The notes under the pieces: generated by a model
The model's input: only the letters and a program-made list of their open reading frames with translations
Database searches by the model: none
What the model was told of the DNA's origin: nothing
In this document: piece after piece, positions 40,755-49,892 of the stretch
Numbering within the stretch: the first letter of the stretch is position 1
How the letters are laid out: the number at the start of each line of letters is the position of its first letter
Made by a program: the position numbers and the translations under genes
From: Trichloromonas sp034006665
GTDB taxonomy: Bacteria; Desulfobacterota; Desulfuromonadia; Desulfuromonadales; Trichloromonadaceae
Assembly: GCF_034006665.1 (NCBI RefSeq)
Contig: NZ_JAVESI010000014.1
Location: 11,783 to 75,782 of the forward strand
Length of the DNA stretch: 64,000 bases
Reading direction: 5' to 3'

Positions 40755-41822
40755 GTGTTTGGTCACCAACTCTCAGCCGGTCGATTTTGGCGACTATTTC
40801 CCAGAAAGTTGCAACCTGGTTATCTTAGGCATCGGCTTTCGCTGGAACGGTCGTTCTGGGCTAATCGCTACGCCCTATGGAAATTTCTGCGAAAAGGCGG
40901 TCATAATGCTTCAAAGTGTCATGTCATAGCAATCTGCCAGGCGGTTCACCTTGGGGATATTGTGGCGTGTGAACCTGTCGTGAGACACCTGCGCAGAGAG
41001 AACCCAGGTGCTATCCTGATTTTTGCGTTACAGCGAAATTACCGGGAATTGGTAGACTCCCACCCTGATATCGACTTCGTTCTCCCTATATTGTGTGTCT
41101 CCGAATGGGCCAGGTTTTCAAAATTTAAGTGTTTCGATGAGGTTGTAGATCTTAATATTTATGGTCGCTCCTGTAGTTCTTGCAAGAGCCACTGGTATCA
41201 ATCTGACGGAAGCAATGGTGTAAATATTTGGAATTATTATGAATATGGTAATTTGCTTCAGGTTTATTGTCGGACAGCTGGGATTGAAATACTTTCTGCA
41301 AGTCCACTTGTTTATCCGACATCGGAGGATAAGAACTTTGTTGATAACCTCAAATTACCTGAAAAATTTGTTTCGTTGCATTGTGGAAGCAATGAAGTTG
41401 TCAGAACTCTCCCTGCGGCAAAATGGCAACGTATTGTCAATTACTTAAATGAACGTTGGGGGATTCCTGTTGTTGAGGTAGGACTTGATCCGATTCTTTT
41501 TTTATCTAATGATAATAATAACATCTCTCTGTGTGGTCAGTTATCTATATTGCAGACAGCGGAAGTGATACGGCGCAGCGAATTATATCTTGGAACAGAT
41601 AGTGGTCCAGCTCATATTGCAAATGCGGTCGGAACTTACGGCATTATTTCTCTTGGCTATTACAAAGGATTTAAAAAATATATACCTTACTCAGGTGGCT
41701 ATTATAAAGGTGATAGTTGTACATTGATTTACCATGATGGTCCGGTTTTTGAAATGGATGATAAACTCATTATAGATGCAATAGAACAAAGATTCTGCAC
41801 TATATTCAATAGGGCTCTGTAA
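40755..41822 (+). CDS. Glycosyltransferase family 9 (heptosyltransferase-like)
   Basis: 355 residues from a GTG. The GT-B fold has an N-terminal CQAVHLGDIVACEPVVRHL (nucleotide-sugar side in ADP-heptose transferases) and the family C-terminal block LYLGTDSGPAHIANAVGT. It may add a heptose or similar sugar. The gene is visibly AT-richer than its upstream neighbours, a sign of transfer. The next gene starts one base after its stop. Confidence 0.83.
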   Translation: MFGHQLSAGRFWRLFPRKLQPGYLRHRLSLERSFWANRYALWKFLRKGGHNASKCHVIAICQAVHLGDIVACEPVVRHLRRENPGAILIFALQRNYRELVDSHPDIDFVLPILCVSEWARFSKFKCFDEVVDLNIYGRSCSSCKSHWYQSDGSNGVNIWNYYEYGNLLQVYCRTAGIEILSASPLVYPTSEDKNFVDNLKLPEKFVSLHCGSNEVVRTLPAAKWQRIVNYLNERWGIPVVEVGLDPILFLSNDNNNISLCGQLSILQTAEVIRRSELYLGTDSGPAHIANAVGTYGIISLGYYKGFKKYIPYSGGYYKGDSCTLIYHDGPVFEMDDKLIIDAIEQRFCTIFNRAL

Positions 41823-41823
41823 T

Positions 41824-42963
41824 ATGAAGCAAATTAAGCCGATTGCAATAGTGTTACCGCAATTTCATCCGATTCCTGAAAATAACTTGTGGTGGGGGGA
41901 GGGGTTTACGGAGTGGACTAATGTCGTCAAAGGGCGACCTCGCTTTCGGGGGCATTACCAGCCGCACTTGCCAAAAGATCTTGGCTACTATGATCTTCGG
42001 CTACCTGAAATTCGTGAAGCACAGGCGCAACTGGCGAAGCGATACGGGATTTACGGCTTCTGTTATTATCACTATTGGTTCGGTGGTCGGCGCATTCTGG
42101 AAAAACCTGTCGACATGATGATAGCAAGTGGCCGGCCAGATTTTCCTTTCATGCTCTGCTGGGCTAACGAAAACTGGTCGCGAAACTGGGACGGCGGCTT
42201 CAGGGATATTCTCATAGAACAGACATATTCCAGGGAAGATTTCGTCGCTCATGCCCGCCATCTTGTTAATATTTTCGAGGATAGGCGCTATATCAGAGTC
42301 GACGGGAGGCCGGTGTTTGCCATCTACAAGGACGGAAATATTGAAGATTTAGATGCAGGGCTTGACGTCTTCCGCTACGAGTTGAAACGGCACGGGATCG
42401 ACGTTTATCTGCTCAGATTTGAGCGGAGAGTCGGGACGAGAACGGATTTTGCGAAAGCCTTTGCGGTGTTTGACGCCGGTGCGGAATTCCAGCCTCTCAG
42501 TCGGCAATTGGCTATGCTTGACCCATCATGGAAACGTATTGCTTTGTTTAGCCGCCTCAAACCCCTACGTCTGGGCAGTCGCCTGTTCAGTAATAGGGAT
42601 GTTGGCGTCATTTATCGTTACCAGGATATTGTCGAGAATGACCTGAACTATAATTTTCAGCAAGGTTGGCCGATTTATCCCGGAGTAAGCCCCGGCTGGG
42701 ACAATTCGCCCCGGCGTGTTGGTCGGAGAGCGCTTGTAATTGATGGTTCGACGCCGGAATTGTTTAAGCGCTGGGTCGTAGGCAAACTCCGAAAGACGGT
42801 GTGGGATGGGCTGCCCGAAAAATTCCTGTTTATCAACGCGTGGAACGAGTGGGCCGAGGGGTGTCACCTCGAGCCTTGTGAACGCTGGGGGACGCAGTTC
42901 CTGCAGGCATTGCAACAGGGTATCGAGGACGCCTGCGATAATTGCAACGACACGAACTGTTAG
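41824..42963 (+). CDS. WbsX-like glycoside hydrolase 99-type protein
   Basis: 379 residues. The N-terminus IAIVLPQFHPIPENNLWWGEGFTEWTNV and the C-terminal FINAWNEWAEGCHLEP are hallmarks of WbsX/GH99-like proteins, found in O-antigen and capsule clusters. The family resembles endo-mannosidases, but its role in biosynthesis clusters is not established; it may trim or transfer glycans. No signal peptide is seen, so it is cytoplasmic. It sits between glycosyltransferase genes and is one base from its upstream neighbour. Confidence 0.87.
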   Translation: MKQIKPIAIVLPQFHPIPENNLWWGEGFTEWTNVVKGRPRFRGHYQPHLPKDLGYYDLRLPEIREAQAQLAKRYGIYGFCYYHYWFGGRRILEKPVDMMIASGRPDFPFMLCWANENWSRNWDGGFRDILIEQTYSREDFVAHARHLVNIFEDRRYIRVDGRPVFAIYKDGNIEDLDAGLDVFRYELKRHGIDVYLLRFERRVGTRTDFAKAFAVFDAGAEFQPLSRQLAMLDPSWKRIALFSRLKPLRLGSRLFSNRDVGVIYRYQDIVENDLNYNFQQGWPIYPGVSPGWDNSPRRVGRRALVIDGSTPELFKRWVVGKLRKTVWDGLPEKFLFINAWNEWAEGCHLEPCERWGTQFLQALQQGIEDACDNCNDTNC

Positions 42964-42983
42964 GCGAATTCGAAGGTCTTGTT

Positions 42984-43970
42984 ATGCTTGATAGGGTCTC
43001 CATCTCTCTTGCAACCTACAACGGTGCGGAATTTCTTCCGGAGCAGCTTGCCAGCTATATCGATCAAACTAGGCGCCCAGACGAACTTGTCGTGTGCGAT
43101 GATTGCTCGACAGACGGTACGGTCGGCATCGTTAAGGATTTCGCACGTTCGGCACCGTTTGCCGTCAGAATTTATGAGAATTCATTCAATCAAGGTTACG
43201 TCCGAAATTTTTCGAGGGCCCTTAGCCTTTGCACTGGCGATGTTGTTTTTCTGAGCGATCAGGACGACGTATGGCATCGCGACAAAATTGCAAAGATGCT
43301 GGCGTATTTCGACGCGAATCCGGAAGTGCAACTGCTTATACACGATGTGCTGTTTTGCAGAAAGGACCTGTCGTCGATCGGGCAGACCAAGATCGAGAGG
43401 ATGACAGGTGTGTATGATCTCCAGACGCAGTATGTTGTTGGTATGGCCACGGCCATTAGGGCGTCATTTTTGCGTATATGCTTGCCGGTCCCTGATGAGG
43501 ATGGGTTGACTCATGATCTCTGGCTGCACAGGTGTGCTGTCGCCGTGAACAGAAAGGGGGTCGTTCATGACGTTTTGGCTTTTTACCGGAGACATGGTGC
43601 AAACGCCACAACACACGCCCTGAACTCAGAATTCGCCACGACCAGAAAACAATTGAAAAGAAATTTCCCCGGAACGTTGAGTTGCATGACTTCAGCGAGA
43701 ATTATTGGCAGTACCGATCTTACTGCCTTGTCTCGGTGGTTGCAGACAAACAAGGCTGCGCTGGTCGGACGAGGATTTTGCCTCGAGGAGCAGGTTGAGG
43801 GGCTGGTAGCCCGCGACATGGTCCGGGCATCTTGTTCTAGGGAACGTTTAGAGATCCTTTCGCGACCGAGATGGCACCGACCATTGAAGGTTTTGCGGTT
43901 TTATATGAAAGGCGGCTATGGATATTTTGTTGGTTGGAAAAGCGCCGCGAAGGATCTATTGATCCGATAG
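42984..43970 (+). CDS. Glycosyltransferase family 2
   Basis: 328 residues from the ATG at 42984 (GAAGG upstream), not the earlier in-frame ATG inside wbsX. The GT-A motifs are VSISLATYNGAEFLPEQL, DELVVCDDCSTDGT and the DxD-type SDQDDVW. It resembles rhamnosyl/galactosyl transferases of O-antigen clusters. The acceptor and donor cannot be assigned. A 166-base gap follows, in which I see nothing certain apart from a TTGACA at 44102. Confidence 0.88.
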   Translation: MLDRVSISLATYNGAEFLPEQLASYIDQTRRPDELVVCDDCSTDGTVGIVKDFARSAPFAVRIYENSFNQGYVRNFSRALSLCTGDVVFLSDQDDVWHRDKIAKMLAYFDANPEVQLLIHDVLFCRKDLSSIGQTKIERMTGVYDLQTQYVVGMATAIRASFLRICLPVPDEDGLTHDLWLHRCAVAVNRKGVVHDVLAFYRRHGANATTHALNSEFATTRKQLKRNFPGTLSCMTSARIIGSTDLTALSRWLQTNKAALVGRGFCLEEQVEGLVARDMVRASCSRERLEILSRPRWHRPLKVLRFYMKGGYGYFVGWKSAAKDLLIR

Positions 43971-44136
43971 GGGTTTTGATTTCTAAGAAGAGGTCAAACA
44001 GGAGGAAGTCTTTGTTTGCTAAGTCTATTAAATCTTGATTGGTGTATATTCATGAGCTTCCCTGTCGGGTAGACATTTGAAAAAAAGAGTTCCCGGCATT
44101 TCTTGACATGTTGTTCAGCGACTTGGTAGAACAGAA

Positions 44137-45075
44137 ATGGAGAATATTGAAGTGAGTTCGATGCCTTTAGTGTCTGTTGTTATAACAACCTATAAACGTT
44201 CGGAGATGCTTCTTCGTGCTATAGAATCCGTACTGATCCAGACATATAAAGATATCGAAGTTATTGTTGTTGACGATGGCTCACCCGAGCCTGTTTGTGA
44301 TTCTTTGCAGCAGATTTTTGGTGACCGAATTCGATGTGTATCGCACCCCCAAAACTTAGGTGCCCCTGCAGCCCGTAACACCGGAATTAGGCAGTCTAGG
44401 GGGAAGTATGTCGCCTTTTTGGATGATGATGATGTGTGGTTGCCTCAAAAATTAGAGAAACAGATGCTTCTGTTTGATGAGGGGGTAGCCATGGTCTTCT
44501 GTGGTGAAGCTATTTACGCTGACGGTAAACTCGTTCGAGAAAGGCCGGCGAAATGGCTGGCCGGTGGCAATAACGGGCTACTCAGATACAACCCTATTGG
44601 TGGAACATCCGTTGCAGTTATTGATAAAAAATGCCTTGATGATGTTAAGGGGTTCGATGAAGCGCTTCAAGCGGCCCAAGATTGGGATCTTTGGCTGCGG
44701 ATATCCCAGAAACACTCCATCAGATGTGTCCCGGAAGTACTAATTTGCCGGCATCTGCATGGACTGCAGATTAGCAGTTCGTTAAAAAAAAGAATTTGTG
44801 GAAGAATGCAGTTTATTGAAAAGCATAAGGATTTACTTTCTACCGAACCTTTTTCCTTGGCGCAAAATCTTCGCCGCTTAGCGTGTCTTCAATATATAGA
44901 TAATAATAAAGAAATAGCCAATAATTATTTTATGGAAGCAATTAGGGCTTATCCTTTCTCAAGGAATAATTATATTTGCTACTTTGTTAGCCTATTTTTT
45001 CCAAAGAAACTTGCTGATAAAATATTGTCTTTATTTGCAGTATCTATTTATAAAGACAAGATGATGTACCATTAA
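44137..45075 (+). CDS. Glycosyltransferase family 2
   Basis: 312 residues. The GT-A motifs are VSVVITTYKRSEMLLRAIES, EVIVVDDGSPEP and DDDDVWLP, followed by the QAAQDWDLWLRIS block typical of family 2 enzymes. The gene is AT-rich compared with the rest of the window. There is a gap before and after it (166 and 96 bases), so it could have its own promoter. Sugar specificity is unknown. Confidence 0.87.
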   Translation: MENIEVSSMPLVSVVITTYKRSEMLLRAIESVLIQTYKDIEVIVVDDGSPEPVCDSLQQIFGDRIRCVSHPQNLGAPAARNTGIRQSRGKYVAFLDDDDVWLPQKLEKQMLLFDEGVAMVFCGEAIYADGKLVRERPAKWLAGGNNGLLRYNPIGGTSVAVIDKKCLDDVKGFDEALQAAQDWDLWLRISQKHSIRCVPEVLICRHLHGLQISSSLKKRICGRMQFIEKHKDLLSTEPFSLAQNLRRLACLQYIDNNKEIANNYFMEAIRAYPFSRNNYICYFVSLFFPKKLADKILSLFAVSIYKDKMMYH

Positions 45076-45171
45076 AAACTTTTTTCTACGGATATGGTTT
45101 GCAGATTGACTTGCACATGCCTGTATCTTTGATCCATTAATACTAATTACCAATACTCAATACGGTTTTCA

Positions 45172-46374
45172 GTGAAAATAGCTATATACTGCAATAATAT
45201 TCCGCAATGTAGATTTTTTCTAAGACTTGTTGATGCCTTGAAATCTCGTGGAGACCAAGTGCTCTTTTGGTCAAATCGTTTGTCTGTTGTGCTTATGGCG
45301 CGCCAATTTGGACAGCAGGCTTTTTTGCTTAAAAGGTTTGGCCGTATCGGAGATGGTAACCTTATTGAGAACCCGGAACTTTCTTTTGAAAACAAGCATG
45401 GAATTCTGACCAGAGCTGCCGCAAGTCGTTGTATTACCAGAGCAGAAGCTGCTGTAAGGTGTTTTTTTCAAAATCATCAACCAGATCAACTTTGGGTGTG
45501 GAATGGATGCAATCTTGTCAGGCAAACTATGGTAGCTGAAGCTGTCCGGATGGGCATTGGAAGACTTTTCTTTGAGGTCGGAAATTTCCCAGGAAAGCTG
45601 TTCGTTGATAAAGAGGGTGTAAATTGCCGGTCCTGGTATTTCAAGCATCGACATGAATTACGAAAATCCTATGTAGATATGGGCGGCTTTAAGGTTTGGA
45701 AGGAAGCATTTCTTGCGACCAAACGACAACAGCATCTTGTGCCGCAGGCACGTTTTGCCGATACCTTCAATCTTAAATTCATCTATGATCTAATTGGATT
45801 CTGGTTTTTGGGGGCCATTACATCCGATCCTCCTCGCCCAGTCTGGCGAACCATTGATTTTATGCAGAAAATGTTGCATCAGGTTCCACTTGACGTTTTT
45901 CAGCCTGAGAGAGAACCGGGATATTTTTTCTTTCCGTTACAGGTTAGCACCGACAGTCAGGTTTTATGGAATAGTGATATTTCTCAGGCTGATGCTTTGC
46001 GAAAGGCTACGGAGATGGCCCGGAAGGAAGGGAGATTACTCGTCGTCAAACCCCACCCGGCTGAGCCTCATTGGGCGGCAACCCGTAAAATTTTACATTT
46101 GAAGAAACAATTAGGTTTTAAGCTTGTTGGCGGAAATACGTTTATTTTGCTTGAACATTGCAGTCGTGCCATTACGTTGAATTCCACAGTTGGTTTAGAG
46201 GCAATTCTTCTTGGTAAACCCGTCTTGACTCTTGGACATGCTCATTATAGTGGCTTCGATGAGTTGGATTTAATTATTTATATCGAAAAATATTTATTGA
46301 ATATCGACTTCTTTTCAGAGGAACCTATTTCAGAATCGCAACTCGATGCTGTTTTAACTCGTGGGAACATTTAA
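45172..46374 (+). CDS. KpsS/LipB-like capsule polysaccharide biosynthesis protein
   Basis: 400 residues from a GTG. The C-terminal half has the GT-B block seen in KpsS, KpsC and CDP-glycerol-type polymerases: VVKPHPAE, then SRAITLNSTVGLEAILLGKPVLTLG. The N-terminal half (KIAIYCNNIPQCRFFLRLVDAL) is a Rossmann-like domain. KpsS adds Kdo to a lipid to start capsule chains. Here, next to a CDP-ribitol synthase, an alcohol-phosphate transferase role is also possible. The following gene's start is one base after its stop. Confidence 0.75.
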   Translation: MKIAIYCNNIPQCRFFLRLVDALKSRGDQVLFWSNRLSVVLMARQFGQQAFLLKRFGRIGDGNLIENPELSFENKHGILTRAAASRCITRAEAAVRCFFQNHQPDQLWVWNGCNLVRQTMVAEAVRMGIGRLFFEVGNFPGKLFVDKEGVNCRSWYFKHRHELRKSYVDMGGFKVWKEAFLATKRQQHLVPQARFADTFNLKFIYDLIGFWFLGAITSDPPRPVWRTIDFMQKMLHQVPLDVFQPEREPGYFFFPLQVSTDSQVLWNSDISQADALRKATEMARKEGRLLVVKPHPAEPHWAATRKILHLKKQLGFKLVGGNTFILLEHCSRAITLNSTVGLEAILLGKPVLTLGHAHYSGFDELDLIIYIEKYLLNIDFFSEEPISESQLDAVLTRGNI

Positions 46375-46375
46375 G

Positions 46376-47734
46376 GTGAATACAACATCCATTGTCCTTG
46401 CTTCAGGTTCTGGACTTCGGTTTGGCGACAATCACCCAAAGCAATTTACCAAGCTGGCTGGGCTTCCGGTATTGGTTCACACGCTCAAAGTATTCAACAC
46501 TTTTCCTGGTATCGATAGAGTGATTGTCGTCACCAACGAAGAATATGTGGAGCATGTTTGGGATTTGGTCAATAAGTATGGACTCTCAAAAGTCCACACG
46601 GTGGTAAGTGGTGGTGCAACCCGCCAGGAATCGTCGCGAATCGGTTTGGCTTGTTGTGATTCCGATACCGATTTCGTTCTGATTCACGACGGGGTCCGTC
46701 CTTTCGTTTCACATCAGGTTCTGCATCGTCTGGTCGAGGCGGTGCGAGTACACGGCGCAGTCGATACCGTTATCCCCTCCGCCGATACCCTGGTTGAAGT
46801 TGACGAAGGAAATTTTATTCGTAATATCCCTGATCGTTCTCGTTTTCGCCGGGGGCAAACCCCACAAGCCTTTTCTTATCCGCTCATATTGCAGGCACAT
46901 CACCTGAGCCGGGATGCCGGTATTGAGAATTCCACCGATGATTGTGCTTTGGTATTACGAATGGGACATCCGGTTTTTGTTGTCGAGGGCGAGGAGCAAA
47001 ACATAAAAATCACCTATCCCCTCGATCTGCACCTTGCGGATAAACTTTTTCAGCTGAATGCCCTTTCTCCACGCACGCTTGGCGATCTGTCGCCATATTT
47101 CGATGGACGGGTGTTTGTCATCATTGGCGGCACCCAGGGCATCGGTGCCGCGATTGCCGACTTGTTGCGGCGACGGGGTTCGGTGAAGGTTTACGCGTTA
47201 GGGAGAACCTCGCTGCCGGCTATTGAGGTCACCGACCCCACATCCGTTGAATCGTGCTTGAATCATATCCTCGCCAGGGAAGGGCGCATTGATTATGTCG
47301 TCAATTGCGCCGGGGATTTGATCCGTAAAAATGTGGCCAATATGAGTCAGGAGGAATGGGATCATCTCTATCGGGTGAATGTGTCCGGGAATTTCTGCCT
47401 TGCCAAAGCTTTGATGCCAATCTGGGAAAATCAAAAGTCCGGGAATCTGATGCTGGTCGGTTCGAGCAGTTATACCCGCGGGCGCGGCGGATATGCCGCC
47501 TACAGCAGCGCCAAGGCCGCCTTGGTCAATTTCTGTCAAGCCCTGGCCGAGGAGGTGGATTGCTGGAATGTAAAAGTCAATGTTGCCAGTCCTGGGCGGG
47601 TGCGGACCGATTTACGTTTGCGCAATTTTGGGCACGAACCGCCTGAAACTCTTCTTGACCCAAGGGATGTCGCCGAACGCATTCTTTCCGCGTTGACCAT
47701 GGAGACGACTGGAAGCGTTTTTGAAATCCGTTGA
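46376..47734 (+). CDS. Fused cytidylyltransferase-SDR reductase, CDP-ribitol synthase type (Bcs1/TarIJ-like)
   Basis: 452 residues from the GTG at 46376. Residues 1 to about 225 form an IspD/TarI-like cytidylyltransferase (LASGSGLRFGDNHPKQF, HDGVRPFV, RGQTPQAFSYP). Residues about 235-452 are a short-chain dehydrogenase with GGTQGIGAAIA and YAAYSSAKAAL (Tyr and Lys of the catalytic site). The same fusion in Haemophilus influenzae Bcs1 reduces ribulose 5-phosphate to ribitol 5-phosphate and charges it with CTP. CDP-ribitol is then used for ribitol-phosphate polymers. A different polyol is possible. It is followed by a CDP-alcohol transferase gene, which supports the idea. Confidence 0.82.
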   Translation: MNTTSIVLASGSGLRFGDNHPKQFTKLAGLPVLVHTLKVFNTFPGIDRVIVVTNEEYVEHVWDLVNKYGLSKVHTVVSGGATRQESSRIGLACCDSDTDFVLIHDGVRPFVSHQVLHRLVEAVRVHGAVDTVIPSADTLVEVDEGNFIRNIPDRSRFRRGQTPQAFSYPLILQAHHLSRDAGIENSTDDCALVLRMGHPVFVVEGEEQNIKITYPLDLHLADKLFQLNALSPRTLGDLSPYFDGRVFVIIGGTQGIGAAIADLLRRRGSVKVYALGRTSLPAIEVTDPTSVESCLNHILAREGRIDYVVNCAGDLIRKNVANMSQEEWDHLYRVNVSGNFCLAKALMPIWENQKSGNLMLVGSSSYTRGRGGYAAYSSAKAALVNFCQALAEEVDCWNVKVNVASPGRVRTDLRLRNFGHEPPETLLDPRDVAERILSALTMETTGSVFEIR

Positions 47735-47759
47735 CTGTTTGTGTGTCGGATGGGATGTC

Positions 47760-48503
47760 ATGGTAAAAAAACAACATAACTATACCTTGGACCAGGTCCA
47801 TGCAAAACTGGTGTTGCGTTCCTGGTGGGCGTCCTTCGTGGTACTTCCCTTAGCCAATCGTCTGGTTGTTCTTATATGCAACCACACTGAATTGACCCCT
47901 AATCAAATAACAACGATTTCGTGTTTTTTTAGATTTATTTCCGCTTTAAGTTTTCTTACTGGCAATCGCTCGGGCCTTATTCTGGGAGCGATTTTTTATT
48001 ATTTGGGGTATTTGATCGATTGCATCGATGGTCCCGTCGCTCGTTTAAAAGGAAAAACTTCAAATTTTGGACGTTATTTTGATCATATGTCGGATCTGAT
48101 CGGTGACATTCTGATATTGTCGGCATTGGCATTTGGGCAAGGTGTTTTGGCAACGTTCATGGTTGTTGCGATGATTTTTATGCATATTGCCGAATCTTAT
48201 ATTTCTTACTTGGTTAATTTATCTTTTGGAGTAGTGAAAGTTTCTGAAAATTCACCTGATTATTCAAAAAAATATTATTTCCTTCGGGGTTTTCAGCGGT
48301 ATCGTGAATTCTTCTTTCGCCGAAACTTCAAGTCATTTTTATCTTTTCCTGACTATGAAGCGTTAACGTTATTTTTATTTCCCCTCTTGGGATTTCCCCT
48401 TGTTGGGTTGAAGATCGGTTTTTGTTTGCTATTGATAACGACGTTTTACACCATATTTTCCTCTTTTATTTCCATCCATACCGGCGAGCGCCGTTTCCCC
48501 TGA
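47760..48503 (+). CDS. CDP-alcohol phosphatidyltransferase-family membrane enzyme
   Basis: 247 residues from the ATG at 47760. The CDP-alcohol signature is complete: D90-G-x-x-A94-R95, G104, D108 and D112 (DGPVAR...GRYFDHMSD). About six membrane helices surround it. The family moves a phospho-alcohol from a CDP carrier to an alcohol acceptor. Next to the CDP-ribitol synthase it may place ribitol phosphate on a lipid or glycan. The alternative is ordinary phospholipid synthesis, but the genomic setting argues against that. The gene is AT-rich. An earlier TTG start (47721) is possible. Confidence 0.85.
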   Translation: MVKKQHNYTLDQVHAKLVLRSWWASFVVLPLANRLVVLICNHTELTPNQITTISCFFRFISALSFLTGNRSGLILGAIFYYLGYLIDCIDGPVARLKGKTSNFGRYFDHMSDLIGDILILSALAFGQGVLATFMVVAMIFMHIAESYISYLVNLSFGVVKVSENSPDYSKKYYFLRGFQRYREFFFRRNFKSFLSFPDYEALTLFLFPLLGFPLVGLKIGFCLLLITTFYTIFSSFISIHTGERRFP

Positions 48504-48537
48504 ATGCCAGGTTGGGTGATTATTCTGGTGGGTCCAT

Positions 48538-49689
48538 TTGAATATCAAGTGGTTGAAAAGAATAGATAGAGTCTTAGGTATTTTCACTGCGTGGATACTT
48601 CCACCGCCGAAGCTCAAAATTGCACCACTGAATTCTCCCAGCATTCTCCTCATTCGTCCCGGCGGCATCGGCGATGCCGTTCATCTTATCCCCATCATCC
48701 ACGTCCTGAAATCCGCCTACCCATCCTTAACGATCGATATCCTCGCCGAAAAACGCAATGCCTCGGTCTTTAACCTCTGCCCGCAGATTGATCGGATTTT
48801 CCTTTACGACCGCCCTGCGGAATTTCTTCAGGTGTTCCGTTGTCGCTACGACGTCATCATCGATACCGAACAGTGGCACCGCCTATCCGCCATCGTTGCC
48901 CGTCTGATCCGTTCAAATGTCAAGATCGGCTTCGCCACCAACGAACGGCGACGGATGTTCACCCATGGCATCGACTATGCTCATGATGATTATGAGATGG
49001 AGAGTTTCGCTCACCTTCTGCGTCCTCTCGACATTTCTTGCATCCCCGACGGCGACAAACCTTTTCTTTCCGTCCCACCCGCCGCCGCCAACCGCGTCCA
49101 GGAACTGCTCGCAGGAATAACCGAACCCTTCGTCACTCTCTTCCCCGGCGCCAGCATTCCCGAGCGTCGATGGGGGGCGGAACGGTTTAGGGAATTGGCC
49201 GGGTGTTTGCTCCACGCGGGGAGGAATGTCGTCGTCGTGGGGGGCAGGGAGGATCGCGAGGCGGGGGAAGAGATCGTCAAGGATGGCGGACTGAATCTGG
49301 CGGGGCGAACGACTCTGGTGGAAACAGCCGCCATCCTGCAACGCAGTGCCCTGCTGGTCAGCGGCGATTCCGGCGTGCTGCATCTGGCCGTCGGCCTGGG
49401 AATCCCGACCGTTTCCCTCTTCGGCCCCGGCATCGCCGCCAAATGGGCACCCCGGGGAGCGCGCCACGCGGTCATCAACCTCAACCTGCCATGCTCCCCC
49501 TGCACCCGCTTCGGCACCACCCCGCCATGTCCCATCCACGCCCGCTGCATTCAGGAAATATCCGTAGACAGGATTTATGACCAGGTCGAGTCCTTGCGGG
49601 CCGTGTCGGACATCTTTACCAAACGGTTCCAGTCGCGGCGCGGTGATGCTCAGTGGACGCGGGATGAACTTCACGAACGGGATTGCTGA
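48538..49689 (+). CDS. Glycosyltransferase family 9 (heptosyltransferase)
   Basis: 383 residues, starting at a TTG with modest support. Motifs: LLIRPGGIGDAVHLIPII at the N-terminus, TLFPGASIPERRWGAERF, and LLVSGDSGVLHLAVGLGIPTVSLFGP. A late CxxC-rich segment (PCSPCTRFGTTPPCP, C at the end) is common in this group. It likely adds ADP-heptose or a related sugar to the LPS core. Base composition returns to high GC within this gene. It is the last gene of the polysaccharide cluster, followed by the first long direct repeat. Confidence 0.86.
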   Translation: MNIKWLKRIDRVLGIFTAWILPPPKLKIAPLNSPSILLIRPGGIGDAVHLIPIIHVLKSAYPSLTIDILAEKRNASVFNLCPQIDRIFLYDRPAEFLQVFRCRYDVIIDTEQWHRLSAIVARLIRSNVKIGFATNERRRMFTHGIDYAHDDYEMESFAHLLRPLDISCIPDGDKPFLSVPPAAANRVQELLAGITEPFVTLFPGASIPERRWGAERFRELAGCLLHAGRNVVVVGGREDREAGEEIVKDGGLNLAGRTTLVETAAILQRSALLVSGDSGVLHLAVGLGIPTVSLFGPGIAAKWAPRGARHAVINLNLPCSPCTRFGTTPPCPIHARCIQEISVDRIYDQVESLRAVSDIFTKRFQSRRGDAQWTRDELHERDC

Positions 49690-49693
49690 TCTT

Positions 49694-49790
49694 TCATCCC
49701 CTTCATCCCCTTCATCCCTTTCATCCCTGAAAATCTCGAAGTTTTTCCTAAACGCAACACGATGCGGTTCCTGCGTCACCGCATCCTACG
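49694..49790. repeat. Long direct repeat, copy A
   Basis: About 95 bases: CATCCCCTTCATCC words, then CTGAAAATCTCGAAGTTTTT, then the REP palindrome (49760-49788). It is nearly identical to copy B at 50889-50977. The two flank the AbiEi-HTH gene. Confidence 0.88.
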
Positions 49791-49892
49791 AATTTTGGCA
49801 GCAGGGCGTCGACGGTTGAATTTAGCCGGTGGGCGTGATACACATAAAGTCATAAAAAACGTCACTACGTGTTGACCAAAAAAATGCAGCCG

